Shown here: positions 14,569 to 23,094 of the stretch, in pieces
Layout of the letters: each line of letters begins with the position of its first letter
Position numbering within the stretch: position 1 is the first letter of the stretch
Source: a virus
DNA: 64,000 bases
Direction: 5' to 3' (one strand)
Virus record (IMG/VR): IMGVR_UViG_3300032046_000006
Location: 1-64,000 of that record
Position numbers and translations under genes: made by a program
Notes under the pieces: model-generated
Database searches by the model: none
The model's input: only the letters and a program-made list of their open reading frames with translations
What the model was told of the DNA's origin: nothing

Positions 14569-14637
14569 AAAGCTAATTGGTTAATGTTTATGGACTGGGG
14601 AACCCTGGTCGAATTAATTGATTAGCTTTTTTTTATT
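14569..14637 (+). terminator. Long 17-bp stem with apical hairpin and T8 tract
   Basis: AAAGCTAATTGGTTAAT (14569-14585) pairs base by base with ATTAATTGATTAGCTTT (14613-14629) including three G-U pairs, and is followed by a T run. The loop holds a second hairpin (GACTGGG/CCCTGGTC, 14593-14610). It has the form of a strong intrinsic terminator but is more elaborate than needed, so it may also be a processed small RNA. Confidence 0.75.
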
Positions 14638-14651
14638 TTTAGGGAGGACTA

Positions 14652-14807
14652 ATGACTTTTACTTTTGATAATCATTGGCTTTGTTTAAGAGATTGGTTAG
14701 AATTTACTTTTTTTAAAATTATATTTGATTATAAAGAAACTGATTATAAATATTTAGAAATTACGATTCTGAATCTGGAATTTATTTTCAATTGGGGAAA
14801 TAAATGA
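14652..14807 (+). CDS. 51-residue aromatic hypothetical protein
   Basis: Begins MTFTFDNHWLCLRDWLEFTF and is rich in Phe, Tyr, Trp and Ile. GGGAGG precedes the ATG. The TGA overlaps the ATG of the BppU-like gene (ATGA). Function unknown; it is the leader gene of the fibre module. Confidence 0.55.
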   Translation: MTFTFDNHWLCLRDWLEFTFFKIIFDYKETDYKYLEITILNLEFIFNWGNK

Positions 14808-15148
14808 GAACTTTAGATTTAAAAATTTTAAAAGGGAATACTAAAAAATATACTTTGATTTTCAGAAATAAGGATAAGACCTATCCTAACATTTCTTCGT
14901 GGACTGTTTATTTTACTGTTAAAAAAAATCTTGCCGACTCTTATGCTAATGCTAAAATAAAAAAAGTAATTACACAACATACCAACCCAACAAGAGGACA
15001 AACGGCTATAATGCTGACTTCTATTGATACAGATTTATTAGGTTCTTATTTGTATGACATAACTGTAAAAAATAATGAGATGACTACTATTCTAATGGGG
15101 AAGATTCAATTTGATTTAAGTGTAACCGATGGGGGGGGGGGGGGGTAA
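14804..15148 (+). CDS. BppU-like N-terminal domain protein (baseplate/fibre)
   Basis: 114 residues. The pattern 'D.kI.kGntk.ytl.f...g...dis.w.vyFTVKkn', 'T....GqT.i.L...dt..l.GsY.YDI.vk' matches the N-terminal domain of phage upper baseplate proteins (BppU), which attaches receptor-binding proteins to the tail. A similar gene lies at 22,327-22,698. The protein ends in a run of glycines from a 15-G tract, so its C-terminus would be altered by slippage. Couples to the 51-residue gene upstream. Confidence 0.7.
   Translation: MRTLDLKILKGNTKKYTLIFRNKDKTYPNISSWTVYFTVKKNLADSYANAKIKKVITQHTNPTRGQTAIMLTSIDTDLLGSYLYDITVKNNEMTTILMGKIQFDLSVTDGGGGG
15131..15145 (+). repeat. Poly-G tract (15 G)
   Basis: An uninterrupted run of 15 G in an otherwise AT-rich genome, encoding five glycines just before the TAA of the BppU-like gene. 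A change of one base would replace the end by a few residues in either other frame (stop at TAG or TGA within 15 nt). Length may also be a sequencing or assembly artefact. Confidence 0.9.
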
Positions 15149-15157
15149 TTTAGACTG

Positions 15158-15379
15158 ATGGAATCTGAAATAATTAATATAACACTGGAAAAAAATCAAC
15201 CAATAAATGTTTCTTTAACAAAAGAAACTCTTATCGATGTATCTCTCACTGAATCAGTAATAAATGTTGTTATGGAAGGTGGCTTAAAAGGAGAAAGTGG
15301 ACATATACACGCTAATAAAGAATTATTAGACAGTATTTATTTTGATAATCAATTAAAAAATTTTTTAATAGGAGAATAA
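15158..15379 (+). CDS. Small fibre-associated protein
   Basis: 73 residues with alternating hydrophobics (INITLEKNQPINVSLTKETL, IDVSLTESVINVVMEG) then GLKGESGHIHANKELLDSI. The 'GHxHxNKxLLDSI' ending is a familiar connector in phage fibres. It follows the BppU-like gene exactly as 22,701 follows 22,327, so the two genes form a cassette. Its stop abuts the next ATG. Confidence 0.6.
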   Translation: MESEIINITLEKNQPINVSLTKETLIDVSLTESVINVVMEGGLKGESGHIHANKELLDSIYFDNQLKNFLIGE

Positions 15380-16177
15380 ATGTCTTATAGAATTCCTGTA
15401 CTTGAATCTTTCGAATTTCAACCAAAAGTTTTGGATAAAGACTTAGCCGCTCCTCCAAGTTTTCCAGTAAAAGGTGATAGATATATAATAGCATCTGGAG
15501 CCTCTGGAGATTGGAATGGAAAAGATAAATATATTGCTTGGTATGATGGGTCTATTTGGAAATTTGATGTTCCAAAAAAAGGAACACTAACTTATGTTGA
15601 TGACGAAGATAAATATTATAGTTATAATGGTTCTTCTTGGATAGATGTTGGAACTGCCATTGAATTAAAAGATGCGATAGGCAAAAAACATTCCCCTCAT
15701 AGTGATGACCAAGACCTCAGTGGATTAGAAGAAAAAAATAATAAAGGGCAACCTAATGGTTATTCTTCTTTGGATGGTAGTGGAAAAATACTAGTAACAG
15801 AATTGCCTAATGCAATAATGACTTATCAAGGAACTTGGGATGCAAGTACAAATACTCCTACTTTAGAAGATGGAATGTCAGGAGTAATATCGGGAGATGT
15901 TTATAGAGTATCAGTCGCTGGAACGCAAAATTTAGGTTCAGGTAATATATCTTTTGAAGTTGGAGATTATTGTATTTATAATGGGTCTACTTGGGAAAAA
16001 GCGGATACGACTGATGCGGTAACTCAAATCAATGGAAAAATAGGAGAAGTTAATTTAGTTGCTTCTGATATACCCACAGACGAAAGCAGTGAAACAGTTC
16101 AAGACAAATTAGATGAATTAAATTCTAAAAAAGCCAGTTATGACCCTGAGTTAGATTGCATAACTTTTGATATTTAA
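15380..16177 (+). CDS. DUF2793-like tail fibre protein
   Basis: 265 residues. Residues 20-95 (PPSFPVKGDRYIIASGASGD, WYDGSIWKFDVPKKGTLTYV, YSYNGSSWIDVG) match the DUF2793-type domain found near the start of many fibre proteins. The C-terminal part has VTQINGKIGEVNLVASDI and SSETVQDKLDELNSK, a connector motif that recurs in 18,964-21,159. Probably a structural element of the fibre. Starts right after the previous stop with GGAG. Confidence 0.7.
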   Translation: MSYRIPVLESFEFQPKVLDKDLAAPPSFPVKGDRYIIASGASGDWNGKDKYIAWYDGSIWKFDVPKKGTLTYVDDEDKYYSYNGSSWIDVGTAIELKDAIGKKHSPHSDDQDLSGLEEKNNKGQPNGYSSLDGSGKILVTELPNAIMTYQGTWDASTNTPTLEDGMSGVISGDVYRVSVAGTQNLGSGNISFEVGDYCIYNGSTWEKADTTDAVTQINGKIGEVNLVASDIPTDESSETVQDKLDELNSKKASYDPELDCITFDI

Positions 16178-16178
16178 A

Positions 16179-16568
16179 ATGAAAAAAATACCTATTTTAG
16201 ATACTGACAATAAAATAAAAACAACAGACTTAGGCGGTGTAGGAGCAGACTCGACCAAATTTTTAAGAGGCGATAAAACTTGGGTAGTCCCACAAAATGC
16301 TCCAAATATAAAACAGATAGAAATTGATTTTGAATCTATTCCAGTTAGCGAAAAAGAATTTGTTATAATAGACTCAGATGTTTTGGTTACTTCTCAAATT
16401 GTTGGAAATATTGCTTATGAGTCTCCGACAGACAAAGAGTTAGATGAATTAGAAATGGATTCTCTTAATTTAAAATTTGCTCCAGGAAATGGGCAATTTA
16501 CTATTTATATAAAAGGTGAAGAAGGTTATTTAGAGGGGAAATTCAAAATAAATTATCTCATAGGTTAG
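16179..16568 (+). CDS. Tail fibre segment protein
   Basis: About 129 residues from the ATG at 16,179, chosen over an in-frame TTG at 16,167. It contains IKTTDLGGVGADSTKFLRGD with KTWV, a motif very common in phage fibres (LGG.GA....LRGD.TW). The rest is a beta-rich domain (FESIPVSEKEFVIIDSDVLV, FTIYIKGEEGYLEGKFKINY). Likely continues the fibre started by the upstream protein as a separate chain. Confidence 0.65.
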   Translation: MKKIPILDTDNKIKTTDLGGVGADSTKFLRGDKTWVVPQNAPNIKQIEIDFESIPVSEKEFVIIDSDVLVTSQIVGNIAYESPTDKELDELEMDSLNLKFAPGNGQFTIYIKGEEGYLEGKFKINYLIG

Positions 16569-16576
16569 GAGAAAAA

Positions 16577-17254
16577 ATGGCAATAATTAAATCGGGAGAT
16601 TCTTCAGACCAGTTAAAAGTTGATGCTACAAGTAAAGCTGCAAGAATAACTTTATATAATTCAAATGGAATAGAAATAGGGACTTTAGCTAATCCTTTGC
16701 AAGTAATTCCATTAGAGAGTTCAGAAACTGTTTATGGAGAGTATACTGCTTCTTCATTTAGAACAATGGGATTGACTACAAATCCCCATAATATTTTTAC
16801 GATTGAAAATCCTTCTGGTAGCGGAAGAATACTCGGTATTAAAAGAATGACTATTCAAGTTATACAAACTGCATTGCAGATAACGACTATTCCTAATTTT
16901 AAAACAAGTAGACTTGCATCTTTACCAACAGGAGGAACATCAATATCTGCTGTTAAATTTGATACCAATAATAGTGCTCCAGTTGCAATAGTTAGAGGAG
17001 CTACCGCAAGTGATGGTGGCGTGGCGACTGTTATAAATGCCTCTCCAGGAGTAACTATATGGCAACAATATTCTTCCAAATTAATTACAGCAGCAGGATT
17101 TACTTTTGCCCCCGATGATTCTTTATTGCCTCAATATATTTATGATAAACCATATATTTTAAGAACTGGAGAATCATTATTAGTGAGATTGGAAGTAAAT
17201 AATATTGCGACTGCACATTATATTGTTCAAGTTGCTTGGAAGGAATATATATAA
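16577..17254 (+). CDS. Virion structural protein (MAIIKSGDSSDQL type)
   Basis: 225 residues. The opening 'MAIIKSGDSSDQLKVDATSK' with 'AARITLYNSNG' is shared by phage virion proteins of unknown exact role. The remainder is beta-rich with a jelly-roll-like composition (RILGIKRMTIQVIQT, YILRTGESLLVRLEVNN). Perhaps a tail or head decoration protein. Stop shared with the next ATG as TAATG. Confidence 0.6.
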   Translation: MAIIKSGDSSDQLKVDATSKAARITLYNSNGIEIGTLANPLQVIPLESSETVYGEYTASSFRTMGLTTNPHNIFTIENPSGSGRILGIKRMTIQVIQTALQITTIPNFKTSRLASLPTGGTSISAVKFDTNNSAPVAIVRGATASDGGVATVINASPGVTIWQQYSSKLITAAGFTFAPDDSLLPQYIYDKPYILRTGESLLVRLEVNNIATAHYIVQVAWKEYI

Positions 17255-17688
17255 TGGCTAATAACGATTATGGATGCGGATTTCCTTATTATACTTCAAT
17301 TTATCAAATAGTATTTTGGAATTGTAATGGATTTAATTTGAATGAAACAACATCGATGTTTTCTGGGATATGGGGGAGATTTGCTCCTCTGTATATTGTA
17401 GTGGTGGGATTGGATATACAATGGGTAGGAGGAGCACCAGCGACAGGAGATACCCCAAAAATTTCCATAGGAACCAATGATTCAAAGTATGATAATGTAA
17501 TTCCTAATATTCAGTTAGGAGGTTTATTGACTACAGAAGATAGTTATATAATATTGGCTTCTCAAAAATCAAAAATGCCATTGATAGACGACCAATTATC
17601 ATTAAAAATAAATGAGGTTGCCAATCCAGCCAAATTTTTAACATATACATTTCATACTTATTTATTTGGAATAGATGTAAATATATAG
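17254..17688 (+). CDS. Virion-associated hypothetical protein
   Basis: About 144 residues from ATG 17,254 (AAGGAATATATATAATG). Begins MANNDYGCGFPYYTSIYQIV and is beta-rich with many Gly/Pro and few charges. It resembles the C-terminal half of the gene before in composition (both have 'LL...DSYI' and terminal 'aromatic-x-x-aromatic' strands). Unknown role. Confidence 0.5.
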   Translation: MANNDYGCGFPYYTSIYQIVFWNCNGFNLNETTSMFSGIWGRFAPLYIVVVGLDIQWVGGAPATGDTPKISIGTNDSKYDNVIPNIQLGGLLTTEDSYIILASQKSKMPLIDDQLSLKINEVANPAKFLTYTFHTYLFGIDVNI

Positions 17689-17733
17689 ATAAAAAAGATA
17701 TAAAAAAAAGAATAATAAAAAAAGGAGAAAAAA

Positions 17734-17985
17734 ATGGATAAAAAACGCCTTGCAAGAATAAGAATAAGAGTTAATAATAGTTTAATAGGCAGTGAATTTT
17801 ATGGTAAATTGTTGTCCCTATTATATGCAATGACTGGAGGGAATTTGGAAGGGTTAAGTATTAGTAAACATTCAAATAATTTTGAGATTGATGCAAGTGA
17901 AGTAGCGTCTATTGTTCCTTTATTAGATGCAATTATTGTTGCTATTACCTCAGGGGGAGGAACACCTCCACCAGTAGGTAGATAG
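17734..17985 (+). CDS. 83-residue hypothetical protein
   Basis: Begins MDKKRLARIRIRVNNSLIGS and ends TSGGGTPPPVGR. The last 12 residues are a flexible Gly/Pro tail. Strong AAAAAAGGAGAAAAAA. Small virion or assembly protein by position only; it is the last gene before a GAGGG hairpin. Confidence 0.5.
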   Translation: MDKKRLARIRIRVNNSLIGSEFYGKLLSLLYAMTGGNLEGLSISKHSNNFEIDASEVASIVPLLDAIIVAITSGGGTPPPVGR

Positions 17986-18036
17986 TTTCAAGGAAGACTT
18001 TTGTTAGTAAAATTTGAAAAATAAGAAATAATAATT

Positions 18037-18065
18037 GAGGGAAGAAATAAAATTCTTCCCTCCCA
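18037..18065 (+). terminator. GAGGG-type hairpin with CCCAAA tail (copy 2)
   Basis: GAGGGAAGAA (18037-18046), short loop, TTCTTCCCTC (18053-18062), then CCAAAA. A 10-bp perfect stem located between the 17,734 gene and an HNH endonuclease gene. Confidence 0.55.
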
Positions 18066-18107
18066 AAATAAAAAGATGATATAAAAATATCCTAACTAAT
18101 TTTTTAT

Positions 18108-18668
18108 ATGACAAAAGAAGAGCAGAAAGAATATAAAAAAGAATGGCGATTAAAAAATAAAGAACATATCAAAGAATATTCCAAAAAATGGTATTTAAAA
18201 AATAAAGATAAGAAGAATGCTTACGATAAAAAATATATGAAAAAATATTTTAAAGAAAAATATTATACAGATTTGCAATTTAGGTTTAAATTAATCGAAA
18301 GAACTAAAAAATATCTAACAAAAAAATACAATATTGATATTAACTATAAAATTTTACATAATTTAAGAAGTAGAGTTTGCTCAGCCCTTAAAGGTAATCC
18401 TAAACTGTCTACTACTATGAAAATAGTAGGTTGTTCTATTATTCAACTTAAACAACATTTAGAATCTCAATTCGCAGAAGGCATGTCTTGGTCTAATTAT
18501 GGATTTTATGGTTGGCACATAGACCACATTAAACCATGTGCGAGTTTTGATTTGACTAATCCAGAAGAACAAAAGAAATGTTTCCATTATACCAATCTCC
18601 AGCCCTTATGGGGAATAGATAATATTAAAAAAGGAAAAAAAGAATTAAGAGAAAATAAAATTATTTAA
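18108..18668 (+). CDS. HNH homing-type endonuclease
   Basis: 186 residues. The N-terminal half is a Lys/Tyr-rich repeat (KEYKKEWRLKNKEHIKEYSK...). The C-terminal half has the HNH core: WHIDHIKPCASFDL, EEQKKCFHYTNLQPLW and GIDNIKKGK, the pattern of free-standing phage HNH nucleases. There is no recognisable ribosome site and the gene follows a hairpin, typical of an inserted selfish gene. Its catalytic half is closely related to that of 28,608-29,321. Confidence 0.85.
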   Translation: MTKEEQKEYKKEWRLKNKEHIKEYSKKWYLKNKDKKNAYDKKYMKKYFKEKYYTDLQFRFKLIERTKKYLTKKYNIDINYKILHNLRSRVCSALKGNPKLSTTMKIVGCSIIQLKQHLESQFAEGMSWSNYGFYGWHIDHIKPCASFDLTNPEEQKKCFHYTNLQPLWGIDNIKKGKKELRENKII

Positions 18669-18683
18669 AAGGAGAATCGAAAA

Positions 18684-18935
18684 ATGAGTAATCCAGATAG
18701 AAGTTTGTCTTTTGGGATGCAAAATTTCATGATTGTTGCTATCGATGAAGCTAGCGAAACATATAATTATTATGGTTATCTTGATAAAAAAGGTGCTATT
18801 CTTTTAATGAGAACAAATAAAGCAGTAACCGAAATTAGATACTGGATTGGCATAGGGACTTTTGCTACTATATGGGCTGTAAGAACTGCGAAAAATTATA
18901 CCACTCCCGATTTACTTACTAATCCGACACTATAA
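18684..18935 (+). CDS. 83-residue virion-associated protein
   Basis: Begins MSNPDRSLSFGMQNFMIVAI and has beta strands ending in IWAVRTAKNYTTPDLLT. Strong AAAAGGAGAATC. Position between fibre genes suggests a small structural protein. Not recognised. Confidence 0.5.
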   Translation: MSNPDRSLSFGMQNFMIVAIDEASETYNYYGYLDKKGAILLMRTNKAVTEIRYWIGIGTFATIWAVRTAKNYTTPDLLTNPTL

Positions 18936-18963
18936 TCTAACTAAACAAGGAGATTATTAAAAA

Positions 18964-21159
18964 ATGGCAAATTATAAATCAAAAGTTAATCCTTTTACAG
19001 GAAATTTACAACTTGTAAACGATGATGGAATTTTATTTTTTAAGACTAGTGTGGCTAATGTTGTTGCACTTCCTGCAACAGGCAATACAAAAAATGATGC
19101 AAGAATAGTTTTAGATACTTATAATTTATATGTGTGGTCGGGAACTGCATGGATTAATCAGGGAGATGTTTTAAATATAGATTGGTCAACAATAGAAAAT
19201 AAACCTTCATCTTCCGTCGCTAATATTGATTCTGCTGTTTTACAAAAACATGATGAATTAAAACAACTTAATAAATTTATTAGTAAAGAAATTTACGGTT
19301 TGTCAGAAAAAACAGTACTAGAAGACAATGATGTTATTTTAATTGAAAATAATTTAAGAACATCTTTAGAATTACAGCCCGCAGGAAATAGTAATAAAAA
19401 TTGGGTTGGAAGTGTTTCGGACGATGATGGAAGTAATTTATTGGCAGCAGTTTATTATGGGAGAGTATATACTTCTTCTGATTATGGAGTTACCTGGATT
19501 GAAAGAACTCCAGCAGGAAGTGGAAATAAACAATGGGTTGGATGCTGGTCCGACGCAGATGGTAGTGTTTTAATAGTTGCTTCTCATCCCGGCGGATTTT
19601 ATATTTCAACAGACTATGGTATAACTTGGAATCAGAGATATCCTGGAGTAACAGACAAAAATTGGTATTGTTTATATTGTAATTCAACAGGGAGTCTTAT
19701 AATTGCTAGTAATGATGATGCCGATGGAAGAATTTATAAATCTACCGATTATGGAGTTACTTGGGGAGAATTTAGACCTTTAGGAGATGTGGGCGGGGAT
19801 TGGCAGTTTTGCCTTTGTGATTATGATGGAAGTAATTTAATTGCTGGTGGTGGTTATCAGACTGCAATGGGGCTTTATACCTCTTCTGATGGTGGAGTAA
19901 CTTGGTTAGAAAGAAACCCAGGTGGTGGAACAAAATCTTGGAAATCTGCTGCATCTGATGCAGATGGAAGTTTTTTAATAGTTGGTGGACATCAAGTTGC
20001 TGGGTCTACAGGTAGAATTTATACTTCTTCCGATGGTGGATTAAATTGGACAGAAAGACAGCCAGCAGGGGATGTAGATAGAAATTGGATTTCTGTATTG
20101 TCTAATTCTGATGGTACTATTTTGGAGGCTCAAGCAAATGGTGGCAGACTTTATATTTCAACTAATAGTGGTGTAGATTGGACGGAATATAAACCAGCAG
20201 GAGATGTAAATAAATATTGGACAGGGGCAGGAATAAATCAAGATGGTAGTATTATAATAGCATCGGTACTTGGTGGTAGGATTTATAAATTGGCAACTTA
20301 TAATAAAAATAAAATAAAAATAGAAAATCTTCCAAAACCAATTGCAGATGAAATTCTTACTGATGAAAGCGGATTATCAGTTCAGGGCAAATTAGATGAA
20401 TTAGACGAAGATACACATTCTCATTCAAATAAAACAATTTTAGATAATATACAAGAAGCACTTACCACAGTATTAAAAGAAATTTATGATGGAATAGTAA
20501 TTGCTTTTGGTTTACATAAAGACGCAACCACAGATGTTCATGGAATGGAAAGTGGAGAAGAAATTGCAAGTATACAAGACATCGGAGATGATAATAATCT
20601 TTCTTTAGAAGCACAAGATGCAATAGGTAATTCTCATGCTCTAGCTTCCGATAATCAAACTGCTAGCGAAGTCCCAACTGATGATTCTGGAGTTTCGGTG
20701 CAAGACGCATTAGATACTTTGGAAAGTGGTGTTCATACACAAAATACAGATAATACATTAATTATTTCTTCTGGTTTAGCGAATTTAACAGGACAAGGAT
20801 TAATTATTTCTATAACCCCAGGCGAATCTTTAGTATTTGGAGACCCTGTTTATTGTAAATCAGATGGATTATTTTATAAAGCGGATGCTGATGGGGCGGA
20901 TACTTATCCAGTAGATGCAATTGTATTAGAAGATACAGAATCAGGATTACCTGATATTAAAGTTCTTTTAAGAGGAATTATAAGAGATGATTCTTGGGCT
21001 GGTTGGACTGTTGGAGGATTAATTTATTTGTCCACAGATGGCGGATTAACTCAAATACAGCCCTCTGCTACCGACGATGTTATCCAGGTCATTGGCAGGG
21101 CAATCGCATCTAAAATTATTCTTTGGAATCCGAGTCCAGATTTTATAACACATATTTAA
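18964..21159 (+). CDS. Tail fibre with Asp-box (BNR-like) beta-propeller
   Basis: 731 residues. N-terminal 1-80 has a DUF2793-like 'YNLYVWSGTAWINQGD' module. Residues about 135-446 contain six Asp-box motifs S-x-D-x-G-x-T-W (171-178, 215-222, 260-267, 307-314, 355-362, 400-406) spaced 44-48 apart, which is the repeat of a six- or seven-bladed propeller of the sialidase/BNR type. No sialidase arginine triad is evident, so binding of glycans or a spacer role is more likely than hydrolysis. The C-terminus has connector motifs (DESGLSVQGKLDEL, DDSGVSVQDALDTL) and a terminal domain found in other fibres. Likely receptor-binding. Confidence 0.75.
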   Translation: MANYKSKVNPFTGNLQLVNDDGILFFKTSVANVVALPATGNTKNDARIVLDTYNLYVWSGTAWINQGDVLNIDWSTIENKPSSSVANIDSAVLQKHDELKQLNKFISKEIYGLSEKTVLEDNDVILIENNLRTSLELQPAGNSNKNWVGSVSDDDGSNLLAAVYYGRVYTSSDYGVTWIERTPAGSGNKQWVGCWSDADGSVLIVASHPGGFYISTDYGITWNQRYPGVTDKNWYCLYCNSTGSLIIASNDDADGRIYKSTDYGVTWGEFRPLGDVGGDWQFCLCDYDGSNLIAGGGYQTAMGLYTSSDGGVTWLERNPGGGTKSWKSAASDADGSFLIVGGHQVAGSTGRIYTSSDGGLNWTERQPAGDVDRNWISVLSNSDGTILEAQANGGRLYISTNSGVDWTEYKPAGDVNKYWTGAGINQDGSIIIASVLGGRIYKLATYNKNKIKIENLPKPIADEILTDESGLSVQGKLDELDEDTHSHSNKTILDNIQEALTTVLKEIYDGIVIAFGLHKDATTDVHGMESGEEIASIQDIGDDNNLSLEAQDAIGNSHALASDNQTASEVPTDDSGVSVQDALDTLESGVHTQNTDNTLIISSGLANLTGQGLIISITPGESLVFGDPVYCKSDGLFYKADADGADTYPVDAIVLEDTESGLPDIKVLLRGIIRDDSWAGWTVGGLIYLSTDGGLTQIQPSATDDVIQVIGRAIASKIILWNPSPDFITHI

Positions 21160-21171
21160 TGTATATAAATA

Positions 21172-21199
21172 GAGGGAGAAATAAAAAATCTCCCTCCCA
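21172..21199 (+). terminator. GAGGG-type hairpin with CCCAAA tail (copy 3)
   Basis: GAGGGAGA (21172-21179), A-rich loop, TCTCCCTC (21189-21196), then CCAAAAA. Directly after the propeller gene. Confidence 0.55.
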
Positions 21200-21242
21200 A
21201 AAATATAAGAAATAAAATAAATAAGAATAAGGAGATTAATTG

Positions 21243-22262
21243 ATGGCTGATTTAATACCAATTATGACTTCCAATACTGAACCAAGTGGGGTAGCGAGTG
21301 CTTCTTCTGAATATAGTAATAAGTATCAAGCATGGAAGGCAATGAATAAGGAGAATGTTGATTCTTATTCATGGCACTCGGATGCTGCAATGCCCGCATG
21401 GTTGCAGTATCAATTTATAGTAGGAAAGACAATAAAAATATATAGTATCACTTCAAGAAATATAATTGCTCCTGCTCAATTTTACCCTATTGCGTGGACT
21501 TTAAATGGTAGCAATAATGGAGTCGATTGGACGACTTTAGATACTCAAACTGGACAAAGTTTTGGTAAGAATTGGAAAAAATATTATAGTTTTATTAATT
21601 CAACATCTTATACTTATTATAGATTAAATATTACATCTACTTCCGATGCAGGAACTCATGCTTGTATAGGTGAATGGGAACTATCAGAAACACAGATATT
21701 AGATGATTTGATTCCAACGATGACTTCCAATACTGAACCAAGTGGAGTAGCAAGTGCTTCGAGTCAATATAATAGTTCTTATGCCGCATGGAAGGCCATG
21801 GATAAAACTAATATAAATGCTATTTGTTGGCATACTCATTCTTCTGGTATGCCCGCATGGTTGCAATATCAATATCCTTCGGGAAAAACAATAGCAAAAT
21901 ATGCAATAACATCAAGAAACGAAGTTGCCCCTGCACAGTTCTTTCCAATTAATTTTACTTTAAAAGCATCCAATACAGGAGCGTTTGCGGGTGAAGAAAC
22001 TACATTAGATACCCAAACAGGCATAAGTTGGGCACAGAACGAAAAGAAAATATTTAATTTTTCTAATATAATTTCATATACTTATTATAGATTGAATATT
22101 ACCGTTACTTCTGACGCTGGAACCTATGCAACTATTGGTGAATGGGAATTAATGGAAAAAGGAACTTTAATTAAAACAATAATAGGATTGGCAAAAGCAA
22201 GTGTTGATACGGTCAAAGAATTAATAATTGCTTCTGTAGAAAGTATCAATGGATTGTCATAA
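21243..22262 (+). CDS. Tandem F5/8 type C (discoidin/CBM32-like) protein
   Basis: 339 residues made of two copies of a ~150-residue domain. Each begins '(D)LIP.MTSNTEPSGVASASS', continues with '(A)WKAM.K', 'W(H/T)....MPAWLQYQ', 'GKTI..Y.ITSRN..APAQF.PI', 'LDTQTG', and ends 'SYTYYRLNIT.TSDAGT.A.IGEWEL'. This is the signature of F5/8C carbohydrate-binding domains. The short tail (ASVDTVKELIIASVESINGL) may be an anchor. Probably binds a host surface glycan. AAGGAGATTAATTG precedes the ATG. Confidence 0.85.
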   Translation: MADLIPIMTSNTEPSGVASASSEYSNKYQAWKAMNKENVDSYSWHSDAAMPAWLQYQFIVGKTIKIYSITSRNIIAPAQFYPIAWTLNGSNNGVDWTTLDTQTGQSFGKNWKKYYSFINSTSYTYYRLNITSTSDAGTHACIGEWELSETQILDDLIPTMTSNTEPSGVASASSQYNSSYAAWKAMDKTNINAICWHTHSSGMPAWLQYQYPSGKTIAKYAITSRNEVAPAQFFPINFTLKASNTGAFAGEETTLDTQTGISWAQNEKKIFNFSNIISYTYYRLNITVTSDAGTYATIGEWELMEKGTLIKTIIGLAKASVDTVKELIIASVESINGLS

Positions 22263-22326
22263 ATAAATAGAAAGGCAAAATGAATATAGAGAAAAAAAGA
22301 ACTACCATACTAAAAGGAAAATAAAA

Positions 22327-22698
22327 ATGATTGAGCAAGTTCAATTATCTATCAAGAGAGGGGATTCTATTACATATACACTTTATTTCACGGATGAAGA
22401 TGGTGGAGTTATAGATATAAGTGGTTATGTAGTTTTCTTTACTGTTAAAGAAAATATAGACGATATAGATGACCCCGAATCAGGAGAAGAGATTACTGCC
22501 AAAATTGTAAAAGATATAATATCTCACATAGATGCAACAAATGGGAAAACACAAATTACCCTTTCTTCAGAAAATACTAATCAGAAACCAGGAAGTTACC
22601 TTTTTGATATACAAATAAAAAAAGACACACTTGAAATAAATACAATTTTAGAAGGAATTATAACAATAACCAAAGATGTTACAATGAGGACTTCTTAA
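22327..22698 (+). CDS. BppU-like N-terminal domain protein (second copy)
   Basis: 123 residues. Matches the 14,804 gene in design: 'qLsIKRGDSITYTLYFTDED', 'GYVVFFTVKENID', 'ATNGKTQITLSSENT', 'GSYLFDIQIKKD'. Assigned to the BppU N-terminal type. A small gene follows at once, as in the first cassette. AAAAGGAAAAT ribosome site. Confidence 0.7.
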   Translation: MIEQVQLSIKRGDSITYTLYFTDEDGGVIDISGYVVFFTVKENIDDIDDPESGEEITAKIVKDIISHIDATNGKTQITLSSENTNQKPGSYLFDIQIKKDTLEINTILEGIITITKDVTMRTS

Positions 22699-22700
22699 AA

Positions 22701-23048
22701 ATGAGCGAAATTAATATCAGATGTAAAATAGTTAACGAAAATATTATAAAAGCGGTTATCAAAGAAGAACAACCGATTCGTGTAAAAATGGATGGGGGAG
22801 GTCAGTTAGAGAAAGTATGGGAAATTTTAGATACCCATTTAATTTTAGAAGATGTTAGTTCTCAAATTAATGGAATCAAAACCAATTTTACAGTTACTCA
22901 TAAAGTATACAACGATTTTCTTAATATTTTTATTAATGGTATTCGAGAAAGAGGATGCACTAAAGTTGGAGATTATATAATAAATATTCCTCTTCCTATT
23001 GTTGAAATCGGAGAGCAAATATTGGTCGAGTATATCAAACAGGATTAA
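22701..23048 (+). CDS. Fibre-associated protein, partner of BppU-like gene
   Basis: 115 residues. The N-terminal part (INIRCKIVNENIIKAVIKEE, QPIRVKMDGGG) resembles the beginning of the 15,158 gene, while the C-terminal part (NGIKTNFTVTHKVYNDFLNI, FINGIRERGC, IINIPLPI) is a beta-sandwich of the kind 'F.t...'-'f.NG..' often found at the tips of phage fibres (also at the end of 23,095-23,775). A modular partner of the BppU-like protein. Confidence 0.55.
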   Translation: MSEINIRCKIVNENIIKAVIKEEQPIRVKMDGGGQLEKVWEILDTHLILEDVSSQINGIKTNFTVTHKVYNDFLNIFINGIRERGCTKVGDYIINIPLPIVEIGEQILVEYIKQD

Positions 23049-23094
23049 TAAAAAGATAGATGAAATATTAAAAATGTTTTGAGGAGAATTAAAA

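Noticed and set aside
18964-21159. Active sialidase
   Set aside because: Asp boxes are present but they are structural; the arginine triad and nucleophile tyrosine of sialidases were not seen.
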